Notes under the pieces: model-generated
Database searches by the model: none
Seen by the model: only the letters and a program-made list of their open reading frames with translations
What the model was told of the DNA's origin: nothing
Assembly (NCBI GenBank): GCA_021812865.1
Contig: JAKAMP010000249.1
Coordinates: forward strand, 1 to 5,242
DNA: 5,242 nt
From: Bacteroidota bacterium
GTDB taxonomy: Bacteria > Bacteroidota > Bacteroidia > Bacteroidales > JAAYUG01
Reading direction: 5' to 3'
Shown: one piece after another, positions 1 through 5,242 of the stretch
Layout: each line of letters starts with the position of its first letter
How positions within the stretch are numbered: position 1 is the stretch's first letter
Translations under genes and position numbers: made by a program

Positions 1-616
1 CCAGGTGAAACAGAACAGGGCGATCTCGGCCAGGAGGCTGGCTGCCAGGATTGTGACCATTGCCAATAAGAACGATCATTACCAGGCAAAAGACGACACC
101 AGCTGCGCGGTGATCTATTTCAGGAAACCCAGAAAACTGCTTATCTGTACCGGTCCTCCTTATGAACAGGAAAAAGATGCCGAGCTTGCCGGCCTGGTGA
201 ATGATTTCGAAGGCAGGAAGATCCTTTGCGGCGCTACTACCAGCGATATCATAGCCAGGGAACTGAACCGCAACATTACCGACAGCTTTGAATTTTCCGA
301 TCCTGAGCTTCCGCCTACCTCTTCCATGGAAGGAGTTGACCTGATTACCGAGGGAATTTTAACCCTTAGCAAAGTATCGAAAATCCTCAACGAATATCAT
401 CACAATTACGCACTCGGAGAAGGTCCAGCCGACCAGATCGTTCGTATGCTCCGGGAAAGCGATGAAATCCATTTCATTATTGGCACCCGCATCAATATTG
501 CTCACCAGGATCCTAACCTGCCCATCGAACTCGAAATCCGCCGCACTGTAGTTCGTCGCATTGCACGGTCGCTGGAAGAAAAGTTTCTTAAACAGGTATC
601 CATGAAATTCATCTGA
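1..616 (+). CDS. SpoIIE-type PP2C serine/threonine phosphatase, C-terminal part (5' truncated)
   Basis: This is the 3' part of a gene that begins left of the window. The frame is open to the first base, and the GTG at position 5 is probably an internal valine codon. Counting from that GTG, residues 30-40 (DDTSCAVIYFR) match the last metal-binding Asp motif and final strand of the PP2C/SpoIIE fold. After it comes a conserved domain of about 160 residues with TGPP (50-53), CGATTSDIIARELNR (75-89) and a C-terminal block GTRINIAHQDP, ELEIRR, EEKFLK. From family knowledge, phosphatases with this tail occur in anaerobic Bacteroidota and Firmicutes, often next to electron-bifurcating [FeFe]-hydrogenase and NuoE/NuoF-like genes, where they are suspected of a regulatory role. 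The substrate is unknown. The upstream partners lie outside the window, so the hydrogenase link is inference. The gene ends with TGA at 614-616. The family call is fairly secure; the role is not. Confidence 0.8.
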   Translation, partial: QVKQNRAISARRLAARIVTIANKNDHYQAKDDTSCAVIYFRKPRKLLICTGPPYEQEKDAELAGLVNDFEGRKILCGATTSDIIARELNRNITDSFEFSDPELPPTSSMEGVDLITEGILTLSKVSKILNEYHHNYALGEGPADQIVRMLRESDEIHFIIGTRINIAHQDPNLPIELEIRRTVVRRIARSLEEKFLKQVSMKFI

Positions 617-822
617 GGTTCACCGCTTATCTCCTTCGCCATGTGTTGTCCTAAAGAGCATAACCGCTTTTCGGAGTGGTTTTGAGAAAGATGGCCCGGT
701 TACCTGTTAACCCATTCTGATGAATTGCTGCGTATGGCTTTCTTTTTAGTCTGAATATCCTTAACTTAGCTCATAGCTTCTGCCCAACGAACTTCCTGCC
801 TGATTCCAAACAGGATTCTGAA
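617..822. other. Intergenic gap with no gene recognised
   Basis: These 206 bp separate the phosphatase from the small membrane protein gene. Only very short frames occur, for example a 14-codon frame at 641-685, and none has support. There is a weak hairpin at 662-681, listed separately. No clear Bacteroidota-type promoter (TTTG, then TAnnTTTG) was found. The start at 823 has only a weak purine stretch before it, and the pentamer GATTC occurs twice just upstream (802-806 and 814-818). A promoter for the next gene presumably lies here, but I cannot place it. Confidence 0.5.
662..681 (+). terminator. Weak hairpin after the phosphatase gene, possible terminator
   Basis: AACCGCT (662-668) can pair with AGTGGTT (675-681) around a 6-nt loop. 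This gives a 7-bp stem with one G-U pair, 46 nt after the phosphatase stop codon. Only a short T run (680-683) overlaps and follows it, so it is a poor match to a classical Rho-independent terminator. Its position at the end of the gene is the main support. Confidence 0.3.
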
Positions 823-1131
823 ATGAATAAGAAACGTTTTCGCCGGGAAGATGATCAGCGACCGGGCGCCGTACTCGGAATATGGCTTGCCGTTGGCGTA
901 ACCATGGGGATTTTGCTCGGGTATGCCTTGGATTATTTGGCTTTGGGAATAGCCATTGGCGCTGCTGCAGGAATCGCGTTGGGATTGTATATTGATTCCC
1001 GAAACAGAACCGGGGACGAAGAAGATTCAGGCAGCCGGTACAGGAATAACAGGCTCATTATTATCATGGGGCTGGTGGTACTTATTGCTTTCCTAGTCAT
1101 CCTTGGATTGCTGTTGTTGAAAAACAGTTGA
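823..1131 (+). CDS. Small membrane protein with glycine-zipper hairpin (hypothetical)
   Basis: This encodes a 102-residue protein that I do not recognise as a named family. It has a charged, basic N-terminus (residues 2-13). A hydrophobic hairpin follows, with helices at about 16-36 and 39-57. A polar acidic/basic linker spans 58-77 (GDEEDSG), and a third helix covers about 78-99. The hairpin carries two regular GxxxG runs, G25-G29-G33 and G42-G46-G50-G54. This is the pattern of glycine-zipper helices that pack tightly or oligomerise in membranes. Three helices would place the N- and C-termini on opposite sides of the membrane. ATG 823 is the first start available in the open frame. The gene stands alone, with about 200 bp on either side and a strong dyad nine nucleotides after its stop. 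The role is unknown; it could be an envelope or stress-related membrane protein, but nothing here decides. Confidence 0.75.
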   Translation: MNKKRFRREDDQRPGAVLGIWLAVGVTMGILLGYALDYLALGIAIGAAAGIALGLYIDSRNRTGDEEDSGSRYRNNRLIIIMGLVVLIAFLVILGLLLLKNS

Positions 1132-1327
1132 CCAGCGTGTACGGATTCGTTGACGAATCGTAACTATTCCCCAATATCAGCTCAGTATATGATGCGAACC
1201 TTCAGTATTGCTGCCATATGACGCGATCTCCGGAAAGTGCCAAACAGGCGGATTACAATTTATGTGATTATTTTTCGTTATACCAGATTGGAAATGTTCC
1301 AGGTGGTTAACTTAAAATTCAGTAGTT
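1132..1327. other. Intergenic region between the two small membrane protein genes
   Basis: This 196-bp stretch holds the dyad at 1140-1162, then AT-rich sequence before the start at 1328. The octamer TATTTTTC at 1269-1276 resembles the Bacteroidota -7 element TAnnTTTG with its last base changed, about 50 bp before the ATG. No matching TTTG is seen at the -33 spacing, so a promoter here is only suggested. A GTG-initiated frame starting at 1237 overlaps the next gene and gives a low-complexity, unsupported product. Confidence 0.4.
1140..1162 (+). terminator. Strong dyad/hairpin after the glycine-zipper gene
   Basis: GATTCGT (1144-1150) and ACGAATC (1153-1159) are perfect inverted repeats. If G1144 is bulged, the pairing extends to TACG (1140-1143) with CGTA (1159-1162), a stem of about 10 bp with a tight central turn. 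It begins nine bases after the TGA at 1129-1131, where a terminator or 3'-end stabilising hairpin would be expected. No T run follows it, so intrinsic termination is not assured. It could equally be a protein-binding dyad for the downstream gene. Confidence 0.4.
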
Positions 1328-1639
1328 ATGAGCCCTTCAAACAGATCCCTGGTAGTGGAAAGAAGAAGGTTAATGAGGGTGTTCCGTGTGGCAGGTGCAA
1401 CCACTCCGAAAGGAACCATCATCCCCGGAGAATATGGAGTGGATAAGGGACTGGTATTTCAGCGTCTGGTGGAACGGGAAATCCTGAAAGAAACTTCACC
1501 CGGATGGTTCTATCTTGACGAGGACAGGCTGAATTATCTGAAGCTCAGGGATAGCAGGGTTTCTATCATCACCTTCGTAATCATTATTGCGGTCGCCCTG
1601 AGCATATTTCTCATCATCTCCAGGAATTCCTGGAAATAG
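1328..1639 (+). CDS. Small winged-helix-like protein with C-terminal membrane anchor (hypothetical)
   Basis: This encodes a 103-residue protein with two parts. Residues about 8-70 are basic then mixed, running from RRRLMRVFRVAGATTPKGT through GVDKGLVFQRLVEREIL to a GWFYLDEDRL hairpin. The pattern of helices followed by a short aromatic beta hairpin resembles a winged-helix fold. Residues about 78-97 form one hydrophobic helix, with RDSR before it and RNSWK after it, so it looks like a tail-anchored protein with the globular part in the cytoplasm. ATG 1328 is the only reasonable start, because an in-frame TAA lies at 1313-1315. I recall similar short proteins with an AGA-(T/S)P motif and a YYLD-like hairpin as unnamed hypotheticals, but I cannot name the family. 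It might sense or regulate at the membrane; that is inference. It converges with the GH5 gene, with 17 bp between stops. Confidence 0.75.
   Translation: MSPSNRSLVVERRRLMRVFRVAGATTPKGTIIPGEYGVDKGLVFQRLVEREILKETSPGWFYLDEDRLNYLKLRDSRVSIITFVIIIAVALSIFLIISRNSWK
1619..1634. repeat. Perfect 16-bp palindrome at the 3' end of the winged-helix-like gene
   Basis: TCCAGGAATTCCTGGA is self-complementary over all 16 bases and lies in the last codons of the gene, just before the TAG at 1637-1639. In RNA it can fold as a 6-bp stem with an AATT loop on either strand. No T run follows on either side. A second perfect palindrome, CTTCTGCAGAAG, sits at 1666-1677 in the tail of the convergent gene. The pair may help end or protect the two facing transcripts, but chance occurrence is possible. 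Confidence 0.35.
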
Positions 1640-1656
1640 TCTCTCGCAGCAAGGGA

Positions 1657-2826
1657 TTAACTATTCTTCTGCAGAAGGTTGAGCAGTTTACGGTCCAGTT
1701 TATGGCCGTGCCAGTCTTCGTACGCAACGTCCTCACGGTTTGAATCGAGAATACCAAAGTCTCCCCTGAAGTTCCAGAGAGCGTAGCCAATCCCGTTTTC
1801 GCTGAGGATGCCCAGCACATCGCCGAACCATGAGAGGAACACCTCGTGTGGCGTTTTGATCCAGCAGCCCGCTTCACCGCAATGTACACCCACTCCTTTG
1901 TTTTTTATATCAATCCAGGGTTTATAGAAGGCTTCGAGGTCCTTTCTGCTCCATTCCTTGTTTCCGATTTTTCCCGGCCATACAGGAACAGGGCATTTGT
2001 CAGGATCCTTGAATGCCCAGGGCGCTTTATAATGCGACACCTCGCCCGGGTAGTACCCGCGGCAGCTCTGTGCAATATTCAGGTCAATCAGTTCGGGAGT
2101 GACCGAACTGCCTGTATTGTTACCATCGGCAATCACAATAGCGCCGGGTTTCACCTTTCTGATAGCCTGGGTGGCTGCTGCCGCCACTTTATGGTACACT
2201 TCCCCGGGCAAAGTACTGCGTCTGGAATGCTGGTCGTTCATGTCTTCACGCATGCCCGGCTCATTCACCAGGTCAAAGCTGATCTTGTCGTTAGGGATAT
2301 CCTTATACCGTTTGGCCCACATTTCCCAGTGAAAACAGAAAGCATCGAGCGCCGCCTGGTCCTTCCACAGGTTAAATGGTTCGTGAAAGCCCGAATTCAC
2401 GCAATAACCGGGCGCACGGTGAAGGTTGAGGCTCACATGCATGCCGTGCTTGTTGGCCAAGTGGACAAGCTTGTCAATCGGTTCCAGCGCCTGCTCGTTT
2501 ATCTTGTACACATCTTCCGGTTTGATGTTAACTTGCGGGGAAATGTTCAGATATCGCGGATAGGCCATCGGAATTCTGACGAAATCAAATCCCCAGCCCG
2601 ACATCCATTTCAGATCGTCTTCCGTGGTCATTGCTCCGTTATTCCTGTTGCTTGACACGGGACTGAAATAATCCAGCAGGTTAAACCCACGCCATTTAGG
2701 CAATGCATTGGTTTGGTTGAACAAACTTTTGACAGCAGGGGCTGTTTTTCCGGCGATTCCCAGCGCAGCAGCTCCTGCAAGGCTGGTTTTAATGAACGAG
2801 CGGCGATCAATATCCTTTGCGAGCAT
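1657..2826 (-). CDS. Tat-exported glycoside hydrolase family 5 (cellulase-like) enzyme
   Basis: This encodes a 389-residue GH5 enzyme, a retaining TIM-barrel glycosidase acting on beta-linked polysaccharides such as glucan or mannan. The exact substrate cannot be read from sequence. Residues 8-14 (RRSFIKT) plus the Ala/Gly-rich stretch to about 26 form a twin-arginine signal, so the folded enzyme is probably exported to the periplasm or beyond. There is no lipobox. Catalytic landmarks are R84 (VRIP), H136 (LHRAPGY), N188-E189 (LVNEP, acid/base), H265-Y266, E318 (GEAGCW, nucleophile) and W351 (LWNFRGD). All expected GH5 residues are present and the length suits a single-domain enzyme with no carbohydrate-binding module. 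I chose ATG at 2826. A longer form from TTG at 2859 would add 11 residues before the Tat motif and is less likely. No SusC/SusD-like genes are visible nearby, so it does not sit in an evident polysaccharide utilisation locus. Confidence 0.92.
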   Translation of the reverse strand: MLAKDIDRRSFIKTSLAGAAALGIAGKTAPAVKSLFNQTNALPKWRGFNLLDYFSPVSSNRNNGAMTTEDDLKWMSGWGFDFVRIPMAYPRYLNISPQVNIKPEDVYKINEQALEPIDKLVHLANKHGMHVSLNLHRAPGYCVNSGFHEPFNLWKDQAALDAFCFHWEMWAKRYKDIPNDKISFDLVNEPGMREDMNDQHSRRSTLPGEVYHKVAAAATQAIRKVKPGAIVIADGNNTGSSVTPELIDLNIAQSCRGYYPGEVSHYKAPWAFKDPDKCPVPVWPGKIGNKEWSRKDLEAFYKPWIDIKNKGVGVHCGEAGCWIKTPHEVFLSWFGDVLGILSENGIGYALWNFRGDFGILDSNREDVAYEDWHGHKLDRKLLNLLQKNS

Positions 2827-2975
2827 AGACAGAAGTTTTTTTGAAGGTAAGAAAAACAATGGTTACCTTCGGGTGGGTTAAATGTACTATTTTATCCGTT
2901 AATCCTGACCGGTAAGACTTATTTTATCGGCACGAATTAGTCCCTTTTCATGTATACCATATTCATTTCATCGCC
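2827..2975. promoter_or_regulatory. Divergent promoter region with a short direct repeat
   Basis: This AT-rich region of 149 bp separates the divergent GH5 and phospholipase B-like genes, so it must hold both promoters. An imperfect direct repeat is visible, ACTATTTTATCCG at 2886-2898 and ACTTATTTTATCGG at 2917-2930. The shared core ATTTTATC occurs at 2889 and 2921, 32 bp apart, or about three helical turns. On the minus strand TACATTTA (2886 to 2879) matches the Bacteroidota -7 consensus TAnnTTTG at all fixed positions but the last, without a good -33 TTTG. A regulator-binding function for the repeat is inference. Neither start codon has a recognisable Shine-Dalgarno sequence. Confidence 0.4.
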
Positions 2976-4430
2976 ATGAAAAAAATACATTCACTTCTGA
3001 AGATGTGGATATTCCATGTGCCATTGCATTGCCTGGCTGCGGCGCTGGCTTTGGTTGCAGTTATGATGATATCATTCGCAGCAACGGGTCAGGCGCTTAC
3101 GGCACAACAGAAAGCTATAGTGGCAAAAGGGGCCAGGCATGAGAAAGCAGGCTGGATATATCTTCATATCGAGGGCGCTCCCTATGCCCGCGGATTTCAG
3201 CATGGTTACCTGCTTTCGAAGGAGATCAGCGACGGGCTAAGAACCACCAGGATCAACTGGGAGTATGAAACATCCATGGATTGGCCCTGGCTGGTGGAAA
3301 AATCCACCGGTTTGTTCCTGAACAGGATCGATAAGGAAAATCTCGAAGAAATGAAGGGGATTGCCGACGGGTTGAAGGCTGCTGGTGTGAATACCTCTCT
3401 GGAGGAGATTATTGCCTACAATGCCTGGATAGAGCTCAGGTCATACTGGTGGCCACAGGAACTCAGCCGGATGAAGAACGAACCGGCAGAAGGAGGAAGG
3501 GAATCTTGCAGCTCCTTTATTGCCACCGGAAGCATGACGGTCGATGGAAAGATTGTTCTGGGTCACAACACCATGAGCTCGTATAATGAATTTTATTCCA
3601 ATGTGATTCTTGACATCTTACCTGAAAAGGGGCATCGAATTCTTATGCAAACCTCGCCGGGATGGATTCACAGCGGAACGGACTTCTTCATTACCGATGC
3701 CGGACTGGTGGGTTCGGAAACCACGATTGGCGGATTTGATGCGTTTGATGAGAATGGTATACCTGAGTTCACGCGTATGAGGCGCGCCACGCAGGATGCC
3801 GGTTCCATCGACGAATGGTGCGATATAATGAAAAAAGGCAATAACGGTGGGTACGCCAATTCATGGTTGATAGGCGATATTCACACCAATGAAATTGCCC
3901 GGCTGGAGCTGGGTTTGAAATACATTGGCTTTGAACGCAAAAAAGATGGTTATTTTGCCGGTTCCAATGTGGCGGAGAACCTCAAGATACTCAGGCTCGA
4001 AACCAACCGTGATGAAACGGACATAAGTCACATGGCCGTATCGCGCCGTGTACGCTGGAAACAGCTGATGAAACAGAATGCCGGCAAGATAAACCTTGAA
4101 CTGGCAAAGCAAATGGAGGCCGATCATTATGATACCTTCCTTGAAAAGGAGAGCCCCGATGGCCGGACCCTTTGCGGACACGGGGAACTGCAGCGCGAAC
4201 CTGCCGGATGGCCATCGGTACCCTATGGCCCTGCAGGTACCATCGATGCAAAGGTGGTCGACAGCAAAATGGCTTCGCAAATGAGTTTCGATGCGCGTTG
4301 GGGTTCCGCCTGCGGAAGGCCTTTTGATGCTGCCAAATTCCTGGAACAGCATCCGCAGTTCGACTGGATGAAAGACATTCTAGTGAGTCGCCCATCAGAA
4401 CCCTGGGTGACCTTCAAAGCCGGGGAATAA
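2976..4430 (+). CDS. Secreted phospholipase B-like / C45-type Ntn-hydrolase
   Basis: This encodes a 484-residue member of the phospholipase B-like and C45 acyltransferase (penicillin acyltransferase-like) Ntn-hydrolase group. These enzymes cut themselves to expose a nucleophile and then hydrolyse or transfer an amide or ester bond. A signal peptide is visible: basic start, hydrophobic core at about 20-37, likely cleavage near ATGQA (36-40). The N-terminal block includes GFQHG (73-77). ESCSSF (176-181) marks the expected autoproteolytic site, with C178 as nucleophile. It is followed by GHNTMSSYN (196-204), SETTIGGF (247-254) and GYANSWLIGD (292-301), which parallel HNT, ETT and the NNQW-type motif of eukaryotic phospholipase B-like proteins. 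The C-terminal part has DGRTLCGH (395-402), DAKVVDS and SFDARWGSACGRPFDA. All key residues seem intact, so an active enzyme in the periplasm or outside the cell is likely. The true substrate (lipid, N-acyl amino acid, peptide or bile-salt-like amide) is unknown. It is probably co-transcribed with the methyltransferase 29 bp downstream. Confidence 0.88.
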   Translation: MKKIHSLLKMWIFHVPLHCLAAALALVAVMMISFAATGQALTAQQKAIVAKGARHEKAGWIYLHIEGAPYARGFQHGYLLSKEISDGLRTTRINWEYETSMDWPWLVEKSTGLFLNRIDKENLEEMKGIADGLKAAGVNTSLEEIIAYNAWIELRSYWWPQELSRMKNEPAEGGRESCSSFIATGSMTVDGKIVLGHNTMSSYNEFYSNVILDILPEKGHRILMQTSPGWIHSGTDFFITDAGLVGSETTIGGFDAFDENGIPEFTRMRRATQDAGSIDEWCDIMKKGNNGGYANSWLIGDIHTNEIARLELGLKYIGFERKKDGYFAGSNVAENLKILRLETNRDETDISHMAVSRRVRWKQLMKQNAGKINLELAKQMEADHYDTFLEKESPDGRTLCGHGELQREPAGWPSVPYGPAGTIDAKVVDSKMASQMSFDARWGSACGRPFDAAKFLEQHPQFDWMKDILVSRPSEPWVTFKAGE

Positions 4431-4459
4431 GGTGCAGGAAACAAAAGTCCCGATTGACG

Positions 4460-5242
4460 ATGCAGGCAGGTAACTTCTTCTGGGAACGTTCTCTAAAAGC
4501 ATTGCAAATTTCCATAGAGAAAACGGCGGGCAGCCTATTGCATGATATCAGTAGCGTGCATCTCGCAGAAGCAGGGATATCTGCTTATAATCAGCGTTAT
4601 ATCGGTCAGTATATCGCTGATGTGACAACCAGTGTTCAGACATTCTCCTTTCTTCTATCTAAAGCCCTTTCGGGAAGGGATTCGGTGACTAACCCTTTTG
4701 TGTTTGTCGATTTTGGAGGAGGAAGCGGCATCGTTTCCTTTCTGGCCAAAGCGCTGGGCATTGAAAAGGTAATCTATGTTGATATTTATGATGTTTCATG
4801 CAGGGATGCGGCGCTTCTGGGCGAAAGGCTGGGGTTGAAACCCGATGTCATTCTTTGTGGCGGAATGCATGAACTCATGCAATACCTCGATCACTCGCAA
4901 ACCAGGGTAAACGCTTTCTGCAGTTTTGATGCAATTGAACACATTTATGATATCCGTGAATTCTTCAGACATGTGGGGCAGGTGCCTGGCAATGACCTGA
5001 GAATGTTGCTTACTTCGGGGGCGAATATCCGTAATCCGAGGATCAGAAGGCGGCTAATGAAGGCCCAGAAAGCAGCAGAATACAACAATAGGGCTACCGA
5101 ATGGGGACAAAAGGAAAGGGATACAGTGCGCAGTTTTCTTGATATCCGGAGGGAAATGATTTGTTCGGCTGCACCGGAGCTGTCCGGAAAAGAGACTGAA
5201 CGTCTTGCGCGGTTGACCCGGGGATTGAACCGTGATGATATT
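4460..5242 (+). CDS. Class I SAM-dependent methyltransferase (3' truncated)
   Basis: An open frame runs from ATG 4460 to the last base with no stop, giving the first 261 residues of a larger protein. Residues 80-99 form a Rossmann entry with the SAM-binding motif DFGGGSG (84-90). D108 at the end of the next strand (VIYVD) is the expected ribose-binding acidic residue. CSFDAIEHIYDI (154-165) is the motif IV/V region typical of the UbiE/Methyltransf_11-like group. The region after it (ANIRNPRIRRRLMKAQKAAE and on) is charged and helical, seemingly a lid or substrate-specific part, as is the helical N-terminus (1-78). The substrate is unknown; small molecules, lipids or sugars are all possible. 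There is no Shine-Dalgarno sequence. The frame stays open upstream of the ATG, so the exact start is uncertain. The 29-bp gap after the Ntn-hydrolase gene suggests a shared transcript. Confidence 0.85.
   Translation, partial: MQAGNFFWERSLKALQISIEKTAGSLLHDISSVHLAEAGISAYNQRYIGQYIADVTTSVQTFSFLLSKALSGRDSVTNPFVFVDFGGGSGIVSFLAKALGIEKVIYVDIYDVSCRDAALLGERLGLKPDVILCGGMHELMQYLDHSQTRVNAFCSFDAIEHIYDIREFFRHVGQVPGNDLRMLLTSGANIRNPRIRRRLMKAQKAAEYNNRATEWGQKERDTVRSFLDIRREMICSAAPELSGKETERLARLTRGLNRDDI

Noticed and set aside
5..7. GTG as the true start of the phosphatase gene
   Set aside because: The frame is open to the window edge and the PP2C Asp motif appears only 30 residues in, so the catalytic domain must begin upstream.
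641..685. 14-codon open frame in the first intergenic gap
   Set aside because: It is too short, with no ribosome binding site or other support, and it overlaps a hairpin.
1237..1446. GTG-initiated 69-codon frame overlapping the winged-helix-like gene
   Set aside because: It overlaps the better-supported gene at 1328 in another frame, starts at GTG and has no domain-like pattern.
1846..2655. Long 269-codon plus-strand open frame opposite the GH5 gene
   Set aside because: It lies wholly antisense to a gene with intact GH5 catalytic motifs. Its product shows no recognisable domain, so it is a frame shadow.
2827..2859. Upstream TTG start extending the GH5 protein by 11 residues
   Set aside because: The ATG at 2826 puts the twin-arginine motif at residues 8-9, normal for a Tat signal. 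The TTG form would add an odd hydrophobic leader.
3861..4352. Minus-strand open frames opposite the Ntn-hydrolase gene, including the one at 3991-4395
   Set aside because: They are antisense to a well-supported gene and their products have no recognisable motif.
1..5242. CRISPR array, tRNA, insertion sequence or defence/mobile system
   Set aside because: No regularly spaced repeats, tRNA-like cloverleaf, transposase motifs or known defence domains were seen on either strand. The genes look like ordinary chromosomal functions.

Overview
The window looks like chromosomal DNA from an environmental member of the Bacteroidota, probably a Bacteroidales/Marinilabiliales-like anaerobe. This is inferred from gene content and style. 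There is a SpoIIE-type phosphatase of the kind found beside [FeFe]-hydrogenase genes in anaerobes, and an exported GH5 glycoside hydrolase. There is also a secreted phospholipase B-like Ntn-hydrolase. Start codons have no convincing Shine-Dalgarno sequences, and base composition is moderate. No rRNA, tRNA, CRISPR array, insertion sequence or phage gene was recognised, so this reads as ordinary chromosome rather than a mobile island.

Layout, left to right. (1) The window opens inside a + strand gene whose C-terminal 200 or so residues are present: the last metal-binding motif of a PP2C/SpoIIE phosphatase plus a conserved C-terminal domain (ends 616). (2) A gap of about 200 bp contains one weak hairpin. 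(3) A small three-helix membrane protein with glycine-zipper repeats follows (823-1131), with a strong dyad just after its stop. (4) A second small protein follows (1328-1639), with a winged-helix-like N-terminal part and a single C-terminal membrane anchor. (5) A convergent minus-strand gene (1657-2826) encodes a Tat-exported GH5 glycosidase with both catalytic glutamates. Only 17 bp separate the two convergent stop codons, and each gene carries a palindrome near its 3' end. (6) A divergent intergenic region of about 150 bp carries a short direct repeat. (7) A + strand gene (2976-4430) encodes a secreted phospholipase B-like/C45-type Ntn-hydrolase with a clear Ser-Cys autoprocessing site. (8) After 29 bp an open frame begins at 4460 and runs off the right edge. 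It encodes a class I SAM-dependent methyltransferase, incomplete at its 3' end.

Functional links are limited. The GH5 enzyme and the phospholipase B-like hydrolase are both predicted to be exported and are divergently transcribed, so they could share regulatory DNA. The hydrolase and the methyltransferase are close enough to be co-transcribed, but nothing in the sequence shows a shared pathway. I found no clear undescribed multi-gene system. The most interesting items are the membrane-anchored winged-helix-like small protein, the bacterial phospholipase B-like Ntn-hydrolase and the conserved C-terminal domain of the phosphatase.
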